This document shows positions 1 to 5,906 of a stretch of DNA of 6,635 nucleotides, one piece after another; positions within the stretch are counted from its first letter, which is position 1, and each line of letters opens with the position of its first letter. A model generated the notes under the pieces. The model worked only from the letters and a program-made list of their open reading frames with translations, was not told where the DNA came from and did not search any database. The stretch is from positions 1 to 6,635 of the forward strand of contig WFUQ01000130.1 in NCBI GenBank assembly GCA_015484935.1, in the 5' to 3' direction. Origin of the DNA: Gammaproteobacteria bacterium. Its GTDB lineage: Bacteria; Pseudomonadota; Gammaproteobacteria; SZUA-229. Position numbers and translations under genes: made by a program.

Positions 1-913
1 CGTTATCGGTACAGAATTCGATGCGCGGGTAGAACACCTCGGCACCTATGTCAGCCGCCATCGCCTTCAGGCCGGTGCGTAATTGCTGATTGGCACCCAC
101 GCCCCCCGCTACGACCAGACGATGAGTAGCATGCTGTTGCAAAGCACGTTTGCATTTGATGCGCAGGGTATCGACCACCGCATCTTCGAATGCACGGGCG
201 ATATCCGCTTTGGACTGCTCCAGGTCTGCATCCTGTTTGACCTTGTACAGGGTATTCAGCGCATAGGTCTTCAGGCCGCTGAAACTGAAATCCAGACCCG
301 GTCGGTCGGTCATCGGTCTCGGAAATCGAAACCGGGCAGGATCACCCCGTAACGCGGCTTTTGCCAGCTCAGGCCCACCCGGATATCCCAGCCCCAGCAT
401 CTTGGCGGTTTTATCGAAGGCTTCACCCGCGGCATCGTCCAGACTCTGCCCCAGCAATCGATACTGTCCGATGCCTTCGACCTTCGCCAGCAGGGTATGA
501 CCGCCCGAGACCAGCAGGGCGATAAATGGAAATTCGGGCACCTCGTCTTCCAGCATCGGTGCCAGCAAGTGGCCTTCCATATGATGGACTTCGACCGCAG
601 GAATACCCAGCGACCACGCCAGACTGCGTGCCACCGCTGCTCCCGACATCAGCGCCCCGATCAGTCCGGGGCCTGCCGTGTAGGCGATAGCGTCGATATC
701 GGTACGTTGCACCCCTGCCTGCTCCAGCGTCTGCTGCATCAACGGCACCAGAAACCGGATATGGTCACGCGATGCCAGCTCGGGCACCACCCCGCCATAT
801 TCGGCGTGCACCGCCACCTGACTGTGCAGCACATGTGCCAGCAGACCGCGCTCGCTGTGATACAGCGCGATCCCGGTCTCGTCGCAGGAGCTCTCTATGC
901 CCAGAACCAGCAT
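1..913 (-). CDS. tsaD: tRNA N6-adenosine threonylcarbamoyltransferase TsaD, 3' end outside window
   Basis: TsaD (Gcp/YgjD, Kae1 family) transfers the threonylcarbamoyl group from threonylcarbamoyl-AMP to A37 of ANN-decoding tRNAs, working in the cytoplasm with TsaB and TsaE. I translated 304 codons from the ATG at 911-913; the frame stays open to the left edge. The N-terminus [14 protein letters not shown] is the family's nucleotide-binding start. The metal-binding HMEGH motif lies at residues 111-115 and SGGHT at 136-140. The C-terminal CTDN, whose Asp303 is the third metal ligand in the family, ends just at the edge. Family proteins are about 340 residues, so roughly 35 are missing. An AGGA ribosome site sits 7 nt before the ATG. 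A small ACAGCC/GGCTGT dyad (928-942) lies in the leader. The gene is divergent from rpsU, as in many gammaproteobacteria. No frameshift or missing key residue is seen. Confidence 0.97.
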   Translation of the reverse strand, partial: MLVLGIESSCDETGIALYHSERGLLAHVLHSQVAVHAEYGGVVPELASRDHIRFLVPLMQQTLEQAGVQRTDIDAIAYTAGPGLIGALMSGAAVARSLAWSLGIPAVEVHHMEGHLLAPMLEDEVPEFPFIALLVSGGHTLLAKVEGIGQYRLLGQSLDDAAGEAFDKTAKMLGLGYPGGPELAKAALRGDPARFRFPRPMTDRPGLDFSFSGLKTYALNTLYKVKQDADLEQSKADIARAFEDAVVDTLRIKCKRALQQHATHRLVVAGGVGANQQLRTGLKAMAADIGAEVFYPRIEFCTDN

Positions 914-964
914 CAGACCGTCCTCAGACAGCCCATGGCTGTTTCAGCACCAGACAGATAAATA

Positions 965-992
965 TTCATAACAATCTATGGTAATCGGTAAA
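965..992 (-). promoter_or_regulatory. putative tsaD promoter
   Basis: On the minus strand, TTTACC (987-992) and TATGAA (965-970) are separated by 16 bp. The -10 is preceded by TG plus one base, an extended -10 arrangement. Transcription would start near 958, giving a leader of about 45 nt before the tsaD ATG. This is read by eye against the sigma70 consensus; the -35 is weak. Confidence 0.4.
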
Positions 993-999
993 AATGCGA

Positions 1000-1005
1000 T
1001 ATACT
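1000..1005 (+). promoter_or_regulatory. rpsU: putative -10 element for rpsU
   Basis: TATACT at 1000-1005 is a good sigma70 -10 hexamer, about 100 bp before the rpsU ATG. No convincing -35 lies 16-18 bp upstream, so the promoter would need an activator or is only partly recognised here. The predicted start near 1012 would place the hairpin at 1016-1032 at the very 5' end of the transcript. Confidence 0.4.
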
Positions 1006-1015
1006 ACGTGGTTTC

Positions 1016-1037
1016 ACCGCACTCGATGCGGTTTTTT
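1016..1037 (+). terminator. terminator-like hairpin in the rpsU leader
   Basis: A perfect 6-bp stem, ACCGCA (1016-1021) with TGCGGT (1027-1032), closes a 5-nt loop, and the T-run continues to 1037. It has the form of an intrinsic terminator on the plus strand. It is not followed by a T-run on the minus strand, so it does not serve tsaD, which starts further left. No plus-strand gene ends upstream, so the likely roles are attenuation of the rpsU transcript or a 5'-end stabilising hairpin. Structure is seen; function is inferred. Confidence 0.55.
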
Positions 1038-1100
1038 GTGCATTTTGCTTTGTGTATTTTCGACCGGGCAGAATTTTTAGAACAGATTTTTGGGGTATCC

Positions 1101-1331
1101 ATGCCAGCAATACGAGTAAAAGAAAACGAGCCTTTCGACATCGCTCTGCGACGCTTCAAGCGTTCTTGCGAGAAAGCAGGCGTACTGACTGAAGTCCGCC
1201 GCCGCGAAGCTTACGAGAAGCCCACCACGGAACGCAAACGTAAAGCTGCTGCTGCAGTGAAACGTCATCTGAAGAAGCTCTCTAAAGAGCGCAGCAAATT
1301 CGCGCGTTCTCCTCATCAGCGCAGACGTTAG
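1101..1331 (+). CDS. rpsU: 30S ribosomal protein bS21
   Basis: Encodes bS21, a small basic protein of the 30S subunit that sits on the platform near the 3' end of 16S rRNA and helps initiation. The 76-residue product starts [20 protein letters not shown] and contains the family signature [11 protein letters not shown] around residues 37-47, followed by a Lys/Arg-rich helix. E. coli S21 has 71 residues; the tail here (SPHQRRR) is slightly longer and divergent. The reading frame is open back to 978, but MPAIRV matches the conserved S21 start and a GGGGT ribosome site precedes it, so I place the start at 1101. yqeY follows after 10 bp, indicating co-transcription. Confidence 0.97.
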   Translation: MPAIRVKENEPFDIALRRFKRSCEKAGVLTEVRRREAYEKPTTERKRKAAAAVKRHLKKLSKERSKFARSPHQRRR

Positions 1332-1341
1332 ATCCTTGACT

Positions 1342-1797
1342 ATGAGTAGCGCCCTGCAAACCGAGATTCAGGACGCAATGAAAACCGCGATGAAAGCAGG
1401 CGACAAGAAACGCCTGGCAGTCATCCGGTTGATGCTGGCCGCGTTCAAACAGGTCGAGGTCGATGAACGCATCGAACTCGATGATAACCGCATCATCGTC
1501 ATCCTCGACAAGATGGTCAAACAGCGCCGCGAGTCTATCTCGCAGTTCGAAGCGGCCGACCGCAACGACCTCGCCGATATAGAAAAATTCGAGATCGATA
1601 TCATCCAGGCTTACCTGCCCCAGGCACTCAGCGACGACGAGATAGAAGCCATCATCAACGATGCCATCGACAAGACCGGTGCCAGCTCGATGAAAGAGAT
1701 GGGCAAGGTCATGGGGGTAGTCAGACCCGCAATCGTCGGCCGTGCCGACATGGGCGAAGTCAGCGGCAAGATCAAAGCCCTGCTTAACGCCAGCTAG
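1342..1797 (+). CDS. yqeY: GatB/YqeY domain protein
   Basis: A 151-residue stand-alone YqeY protein, close to the family's usual length of about 150. It is helical and related to the C-terminal tRNA-binding domain of the GatB amidotransferase subunit. The sequence runs from LQTEIQDAMKTAMKAGDKKRLAVIRLMLAA, through an acidic middle with IIQAYLPQALSDDEI, to a C-terminal part containing GASSMKEMGKVMGVV, all typical of the family. The cellular role is not settled; a function in tRNA handling is inferred from the GatB homology. I chose ATG 1342 over the in-frame TTG at 1336 because the family usually starts at this point. No clear ribosome site precedes it, and only 10 bp separate it from the rpsU stop, so translation is probably coupled to rpsU. 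Confidence 0.93.
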   Translation: MSSALQTEIQDAMKTAMKAGDKKRLAVIRLMLAAFKQVEVDERIELDDNRIIVILDKMVKQRRESISQFEAADRNDLADIEKFEIDIIQAYLPQALSDDEIEAIINDAIDKTGASSMKEMGKVMGVVRPAIVGRADMGEVSGKIKALLNAS

Positions 1798-1867
1798 CTG
1801 ACGGATAAGCCTCACCTCAATCAACACAGATCGTAAGATTCACGCAGGCAGCACGTAGATAAAGGCG

Positions 1868-2932
1868 ATGACACAACTCAAAAACGATCGCCTGATAAAG
1901 GCATTCCTGAGACAACCCGTAGACCGCACCCCTATCTGGATCATGCGACAGGCCGGCCGTTACCTGCCTGAATATCGTGCCGTCAGGGAAAAGGCCGGCG
2001 ATTTCATGACGCTGTGCAGCACACCGGATCTTGCCTGCGAAGTCACATTACAACCCCTGCGTCGATTCGATCTGGATGCTGCCATCCTGTTCTCAGATAT
2101 CCTCACTATCCCCGATGCCATGGGACTGGGTCTGTATTTCTCCGAAGGTGAAGGCCCCAAATTTGAACGCCCGCTCAGCTCTGCGGCTGACATCAGCAAA
2201 CTGGGTGTGATCGACCCGTCACAGGAACTGAAATATGTCACCGATGCGGTCTCACTCATCCGCAGAGAACTGAACGGCGATGTGCCACTGATCGGTTTTT
2301 CCGGCAGCCCGTGGACACTAGCCACCTACATGGTAGAGGGCGGTAGCAGCAAAACATTCTCCAAAATCAAGGCGCTGTTGTTCGAACAGCCTGAGACAGC
2401 ACATCAGTTGATGGGGGTACTGGCCGATTCGGTTGCAGTGTATCTCAATGCACAGATCGCAGCCGGGGCGCAGACTGTGATGATATTCGATTCATGGGGT
2501 GGCGCATTGAGTCATCAGCATTATCAGGATTTCTCGCTGGCCTACATGCGACGCATCATCGACCAACTTGATCGCGATCACGATGGCCAGACCATTCCGG
2601 TCATCATGTTCACCAAAGGTGGCGGACTATGGCTGGAAGATATGGCGGCCAGCGGGTGCGATGCACTGGGTCTGGACTGGACTGTCGATATCGGCACTGC
2701 CAGAAAACGTGTCGGTGACAAGGTCGGTTTGCAGGGCAATCTCGACCCGGCGGTGATGGCGACCTCAGCTGCCACTGTCGAACAGGAAGCGAAACGCATC
2801 CTCGACAGCTTCGGTCAGGGCGAGGGGCATGTATTCAATCTGGGTCATGGCATCACACCGAACATCAAACCGGAGAATGTCGAAGCGCTGGTGAATGTCG
2901 TGCACGACTACAGTGCGCAGTTCCATAACTAA
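1868..2932 (+). CDS. hemE: uroporphyrinogen decarboxylase
   Basis: HemE decarboxylates the four acetate side chains of uroporphyrinogen III to give coproporphyrinogen III, a cytoplasmic step of heme synthesis. The 354-residue product has the normal length and both family signatures: [15 protein letters not shown] at 22-36 and [16 protein letters not shown] at 143-158. The active-site residues known from the family are all present: Arg27, Arg31, Asp77, Tyr154, Ser209 and His327. An in-frame TAG (1856-1858) lies just upstream, making ATG 1868 the first possible ATG. AAAGG precedes it with only 2 nt spacing, which is short. It lies 70 bp after yqeY on the same strand, so it may share the rpsU-yqeY transcript. 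I saw no good promoter in the gap, but one cannot be excluded. Confidence 0.97.
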   Translation: MTQLKNDRLIKAFLRQPVDRTPIWIMRQAGRYLPEYRAVREKAGDFMTLCSTPDLACEVTLQPLRRFDLDAAILFSDILTIPDAMGLGLYFSEGEGPKFERPLSSAADISKLGVIDPSQELKYVTDAVSLIRRELNGDVPLIGFSGSPWTLATYMVEGGSSKTFSKIKALLFEQPETAHQLMGVLADSVAVYLNAQIAAGAQTVMIFDSWGGALSHQHYQDFSLAYMRRIIDQLDRDHDGQTIPVIMFTKGGGLWLEDMAASGCDALGLDWTVDIGTARKRVGDKVGLQGNLDPAVMATSAATVEQEAKRILDSFGQGEGHVFNLGHGITPNIKPENVEALVNVVHDYSAQFHN

Positions 2933-2959
2933 CACGAGAATACGTTCCCGCCCTCGCTT

Positions 2960-2990
2960 GACAGCTGTCTCAGTCCGTTTTATCCGGACT
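2960..2990. terminator. paired dyads in the convergent hemE / regulator gap, possible weak terminator
   Basis: GACAGCTGTC (2960-2969) is a perfect 10-bp palindrome. Just after it, AGTCCG (2972-2977) pairs with CGGACT (2985-2990) over a 7-nt loop. The second stem spans the stop codon of the minus-strand regulator gene. Neither stem is followed by a strong T-run on either strand, so intrinsic termination would be weak. The position between convergent stops makes a bidirectional terminator the natural guess. Confidence 0.3.
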
Positions 2991-3417
2991 TGTCTGTGTC
3001 ATCACTGCTCATATCATCCCTGCTCATATCATCGATAATCGGACAACCGTCTTCAGAGCCCGAGCATAGATTGACCAGCAGGGTCAGCTCGTTTTTCAAA
3101 GTGCGCAAAGTAGCCAGATGCTGCTCGACTTCATCGAGTTTGTTCTGAGTCAGCTTACGCACACTCTTTCTGGCACGTGTCGGGTTGTCGCGCATACGGA
3201 TCAACTGCGCGATCTCATCCAGCGAGAAATTCATAGTCTTGGCACGCTGGATGAAACGCAATCTGGACAGATCACGTTCATTGTACAGTCGCACACCAGA
3301 AGGTAAGCGGTTTATTTTCTTGAGCAAGCCGATCTTTTCGTAATAACGCAAAGTATCAGCACTGATCCCCAGCGTATCGACCACTTCACCTATCTTTAAA
3401 CATTCTGTCGCTGGCAT
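2980..3417 (-). CDS. MerR-family metal-responsive transcriptional regulator
   Basis: A 145-residue MerR-family activator. The N-terminal winged helix holds LKIGEVVDTLGISADTLRYYEKIGLL (residues 7-32) and the GVRLYNERDLSRLRFI wing region (41-56). A dimerisation helix (about 88-115) follows, then a metal-loop pair Cys118-x6-Cys125 in LCSGSEDGCPII. The pair resembles CueR (Cys-x7-Cys before PII). The position that is Cys in MerR and ZntR and Ser in CueR aligns by eye with Arg83, so the divalent-metal ligand is missing. A cysteine at residue 6 is unusual. The tail is acidic with a DDMSR/DDMSS repeat. It is last in the six-gene cluster, 9 bp after the thioredoxin-like gene, with no clear ribosome site or own promoter. 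It most likely acts on the 19-bp-spacer promoter at 5960-5990. The inducer metal is unknown. Confidence 0.9.
   Translation of the reverse strand: MPATECLKIGEVVDTLGISADTLRYYEKIGLLKKINRLPSGVRLYNERDLSRLRFIQRAKTMNFSLDEIAQLIRMRDNPTRARKSVRKLTQNKLDEVEQHLATLRTLKNELTLLVNLCSGSEDGCPIIDDMSRDDMSSDDTDKSG
3005..3033. repeat. two-copy 15-bp tandem repeat in the regulator's 3' end
   Basis: CTGCTCATATCATC occurs at 3005-3018 and again at 3020-3033, a period of 15 bp. It keeps the minus-strand reading frame and yields DDMSR followed by DDMSS at residues 129-138 of the MerR-family protein. This looks like a small in-frame duplication extending the acidic tail. Confidence 0.85.
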
Positions 3418-3426
3418 GATAGAGAC

Positions 3427-3708
3427 TTAGCTCGACTGACCGATCGAATCTTCCAACAGGGTTTTCAATTCCTGCCTGCGCGGTAAGGTGGTACTGACGA
3501 GATGTTTATCGATGACCAGTGCCGGCGTGGACAATACCCCCTGCTCGACACTGCGATCGATATGCTTGACCACATCGACGAATTCCAGCTCGAAGTTTTG
3601 CTCACCGAGCTCGACCACCAGCTCGGACAATACCTGTTTCGCCTGTTTACATCGTGAACACAGGTTTGAAGTAAATAGTTCCACCCTGATTTTTTTAGCG
3701 TCAGTCAT
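3427..3708 (-). CDS. small thioredoxin-fold protein with CSRC active site
   Basis: A 93-residue protein with the thioredoxin/glutaredoxin fold. Strand one (KIRVELFTSN) leads to Cys17-Ser-Arg-Cys20 at the start of helix one, and the cis-proline loop is STPALVI with Pro62. There is no signal peptide or membrane segment, so it should be cytosolic. The length suits the minimal thioredoxin-like/redox-disulfide families rather than full thioredoxin (about 105 residues). It starts 24 bp after the second HMA gene without a strong ribosome site and ends 9 bp before the regulator. Known relatives reduce disulfides. From its place in a metal cluster I infer that it either keeps the transporter's cysteine pairs reduced or accepts the metal on its own dithiol. 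The substrate cannot be told from sequence. Confidence 0.88.
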   Translation of the reverse strand: MTDAKKIRVELFTSNLCSRCKQAKQVLSELVVELGEQNFELEFVDVVKHIDRSVEQGVLSTPALVIDKHLVSTTLPRRQELKTLLEDSIGQSS

Positions 3709-3732
3709 GGCTACTAAGACTAAACCACTGCA

Positions 3733-4284
3733 TCATTGTTCAGCAAATAACTGTAATCGTACCCGTTCGCTGTCTTCCGGTATAAAACGCACTTTTATAA
3801 CCTGCTGACGCCCCATCAATATCGGCTTGAGTAGCGTATCTTCAAATTCAAACGAGGCGGTAATCAGTAAACGTGATGGGGTACTGGCTGCGATATTGCC
3901 CATCGACTCGATCATATCACCGTACTGTTCTACGCTGTCGTTGTCGATCTCCAGTATCAACGATGCCGTTTCATCACTCGCTTTATCATCATGACCTGAA
4001 ACCGTCTGTCTCAGATTACTCAGGGTGAAACCCGAATCACTGAACAAGGGTATCAGCGTTGTCTCCTGCACGGTTTTGCTAGAGTAGAACTGCACGTGTC
4101 CGCCTTTCAGATCCACATCGACAGAATCCGCATCCACTCCCGGCAAGGTGCTGATCTTCTTGCTGACACTGTAGGCGCAGAAAGCACACACCATGCCTTC
4201 GACGTCAGCATCATATCGATAGTTATCCGCCCATGTATGGGTGCTGATGAGCAGGCTGAAGACCAGAAGTATTCGTTTGAACAT
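3733..4284 (-). CDS. periplasmic HMA-domain (MerP-like) protein with C-terminal extension
   Basis: A 183-residue secreted protein. The signal peptide MFKRILLVFSLLISTHTWA should be cut after residue 19. A heavy-metal-associated domain follows (about 22-90) with the ligand pair Cys33-Ala-Phe-Cys36 in EGMVCAFCAYSVSKK. It aligns well with the other HMA protein of the cluster, sharing CxxCAY, KK, and LFxDSGFTxxN. The remaining ~90 residues (from RQTVSGHDD onward) have no domain I recognise; they contain no cysteine and alternate acidic and hydrophobic stretches. MerP proteins are about 90 residues, so this one is double length. I preferred ATG 4284 to the in-frame ATG at 4311: AGGA lies 7 nt before it and the signal peptide then begins normally. 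It sits 33 bp after the MerT-like gene. Role inferred: periplasmic metal carriage or sensing. Confidence 0.87.
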   Translation of the reverse strand: MFKRILLVFSLLISTHTWADNYRYDADVEGMVCAFCAYSVSKKISTLPGVDADSVDVDLKGGHVQFYSSKTVQETTLIPLFSDSGFTLSNLRQTVSGHDDKASDETASLILEIDNDSVEQYGDMIESMGNIAASTPSRLLITASFEFEDTLLKPILMGRQQVIKVRFIPEDSERVRLQLFAEQ

Positions 4285-4317
4285 AGTTATATCCTGTATG
4301 GTTTTGTACATGAGGCA

Positions 4318-4719
4318 TCAGATACCCAATGCCATTCTTATCGGAAGAGCGAGGAAAGCGGCGAAGAAACCGATTCCCCAGATGATGATAGATGTCCACA
4401 AGACACGCTTGTTCCAACGTTTCGATAACTGACACAAACGCGCCTGCTCCGGATCAGTCGGACAGCTCTGTCCGGGACGATAGGTCAGCCACAATGAGAG
4501 CGCCAACATCAATCCGGAAAGCGCGAACACCCATTCTTTATGCTGACTGAGCGTAATCAGGAACGGGAAGTTACTGGTCATCGCCGCCACACTCGCACCC
4601 ATTCCCAGTGTCACCAGGATGATGGGCAGCGCACAACAGATCAGCGTGCCGGTGCTGGTGAATAAAGTGAAAAAGCTGATACCTGTATGGGTACGCGCTT
4701 CTGCTTTCACTGATTTCAT
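4318..4719 (-). CDS. merT: MerT-like inner-membrane metal transport protein
   Basis: A 133-residue membrane protein with three predicted helices: about 14-47, 63-79 and 106-126. Helix one carries the vicinal pair Cys28-Cys29 in TLICCALPIILVTLGMG. The loop after helix two is YRPGQSCPTDPEQARLC with Cys86 and Cys96. This closely mirrors MerT (CC in helix one, then YRPAQAC and a second Cys in the cytoplasmic loop). In mercury operons MerT passes Hg(II) from MerP to the cytoplasm through these pairs. The sequence is clearly divergent from transposon MerT and has a longer second-pair spacing, so the metal may differ. It overlaps the upstream HMA gene by 4 bp (ATGA), which indicates translational coupling. 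The merT symbol denotes family membership, not proven mercury transport. Confidence 0.85.
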   Translation of the reverse strand: MKSVKAEARTHTGISFFTLFTSTGTLICCALPIILVTLGMGASVAAMTSNFPFLITLSQHKEWVFALSGLMLALSLWLTYRPGQSCPTDPEQARLCQLSKRWNKRVLWTSIIIWGIGFFAAFLALPIRMALGI

Positions 4720-5018
4720 TCTGTCTTTTCCGTCTTGTTGCGATAGGTGAAGCCGGAGTCCTGGAACAACTGCTTGAGTTGATCCTCTTGCAGTTTGACA
4801 TCGTATGTATCGACCGTGACGATGCCTTTATCCAGATCCATGCTCCTGAATTTCACACCGTCCAGCTCATTGAGTTTCTTCTCTATGCCGTAAGCACAGT
4901 AGGGGCAAGCGAGACCATCGACACGGATCGAATAGATGGTTTTAGCTGCCATCGCGACCTGCGTCATGGATAAAAACAACAGTAGTGCAAGCGTGAATTT
5001 GTTGAGATTGTGTTTCAT
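4716..5018 (-). CDS. periplasmic HMA-domain (MerP-like) metal-binding protein
   Basis: A 100-residue secreted HMA protein, the size of MerP. The signal peptide (residues 1-24, ending AMA) is followed by one ferredoxin-like metal-binding domain with Cys38-Pro-Tyr-Cys41 in VDGLACPYCAYGIEKKL. The canonical GMTCxxC is here GLACPYC, and the C-terminal part carries LFQDSGFTYRN. In mercury operons MerP binds the ion in the periplasm and hands it to MerT; the 4-bp overlap with the MerT-like gene fits the same partnership. An AGGAG site lies 8 nt before the ATG, the best ribosome site in the cluster, so this protein may be made in larger amount. It follows the outer-membrane gene after 39 bp. The metal is not determined. 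Confidence 0.9.
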   Translation of the reverse strand: MKHNLNKFTLALLLFLSMTQVAMAAKTIYSIRVDGLACPYCAYGIEKKLNELDGVKFRSMDLDKGIVTVDTYDVKLQEDQLKQLFQDSGFTYRNKTEKTE

Positions 5019-5057
5019 CGTTTTATCTCCTGTTCAGTGTTCGATCGGATTGCTCGC

Positions 5058-5870
5058 TCATAGATGCCACTCCAGAACCAGCCTGGCGCGATAATCTGTT
5101 TTTGTCTGGGTACCATTAAGGTCACTGGCGATGGGGATCTGCACACCTGCTTTGACAGCAAAATTTCGCAAGGTCCAGAAGATGCCCGGCGAGATAAACC
5201 ATTCTTTCCCGCCCGTACTCGCGAGCTCGATACCATTGAGCTCATTACGCTGCGAAAACTCACCGTTGAGTTCCAGCAACCAGACCGTATCCGGTTCCAG
5301 ATAACTGCTCTGTGTTGGACGGATGCCGCCGACCAGATCAAAGAACATCTTGCTGCCACGTTTTAGTCCAGTACTGTTTTTGCCGTTATCAAGATAACGC
5401 ACTGCTGCCCATCGATACCATTTACGACCTTCATAACCGTAAGTCAGTCCGAGCAAGGTATCAGTGGTACCTGTACTCACCGCATTGTTACCGGTGTCGG
5501 TTTTTATTTTGAGTGCTACCGATGCGGATTGCTGTACACCGGGCCCATCCAGCCGCCAGAAACGGTATTTGGTGAACAGGCGCAGATCACCCTGGCCATT
5601 GGCAGATGTACCTGCGATAGTTTTATCGACATAAGGTATCACCAACCCTGCCGACCAGTCACCGGTCAACCCGTAGGTCAGCTCGACCCCCAGTTCGTTC
5701 ACCTCATTATTACCTGCACTGGCCTGATTAAGTTCCGGCGCAATTTCGACGCCGTCTTTGAACAATACATGCGGCCCCAAACCGAATACCGGGTCATGGG
5801 ACCATGCAATATCAGTGGCAGTGGTGACGAGCATCAGCAGTACTGAAGCGGCAAATCGGGATGTGTGCAT
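5058..5870 (-). CDS. outer-membrane beta-barrel transporter-like protein
   Basis: A 270-residue protein, first gene of the cluster. The signal peptide (about residues 1-24, MHTSRFAASVLLMLVTTATDIAWS) precedes a mature start HDPVFGLGPHVLFKDGVEI. The body alternates hydrophobic and polar residues with aromatic girdles and Gly/Asn/Thr-rich turns (for example GLTGDWSAGLVIPYVDKTI and GDLRLFTKYRFWRL), and ends in LVLEWHL. This pattern fits a 10-12 strand barrel related to the phenol-meta-pathway/transporter-type outer-membrane family, members of which often accompany metal genes. It has no cysteine. AGG lies about 7 nt before the ATG. The metal-regulated promoter is directly upstream. Role inferred: outer-membrane passage for the metal or a metal complex. 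The exact family needs a profile search. Confidence 0.8.
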   Translation of the reverse strand: MHTSRFAASVLLMLVTTATDIAWSHDPVFGLGPHVLFKDGVEIAPELNQASAGNNEVNELGVELTYGLTGDWSAGLVIPYVDKTIAGTSANGQGDLRLFTKYRFWRLDGPGVQQSASVALKIKTDTGNNAVSTGTTDTLLGLTYGYEGRKWYRWAAVRYLDNGKNSTGLKRGSKMFFDLVGGIRPTQSSYLEPDTVWLLELNGEFSQRNELNGIELASTGGKEWFISPGIFWTLRNFAVKAGVQIPIASDLNGTQTKTDYRARLVLEWHL

Positions 5871-5906
5871 GGTATACCTGTGTTGTTATCTGTTTGCTAT
5901 GACTAT

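Noticed and set aside
497..961. 154-codon plus-strand open frame
   Set aside because: It is antisense to tsaD, whose translation matches the family from end to end; the plus-strand product is low-complexity and His/Arg/Gln-rich.
978..1100. N-terminal extension of rpsU (open frame from 978)
   Set aside because: The conserved S21 start is [12 protein letters not shown] at 1101 with a ribosome site before it; the extension covers the promoter and hairpin region.
1282..1827. 181-codon minus-strand open frame
   Set aside because: Antisense shadow of yqeY; the plus-strand YqeY reading is clearly the real gene.
4285..4311. Upstream ATG at 4311 for the extended HMA protein
   Set aside because: No ribosome site precedes it, and it would put nine polar residues before an otherwise standard signal peptide; ATG 4284 has AGGA at good spacing.
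5015..5359. 114-codon minus-strand open frame overlapping the barrel gene
   Set aside because: Lies in another frame inside the barrel gene, is Arg/Ser-rich and has no recognisable domain.
2980..5870. Ordinary mercury-resistance (mer) operon
   Set aside because: No merA, a regulator lacking the MerR Cys82 equivalent, an outer-membrane barrel and a second double-length HMA protein all differ from mer operons; no transposon ends were seen around it.
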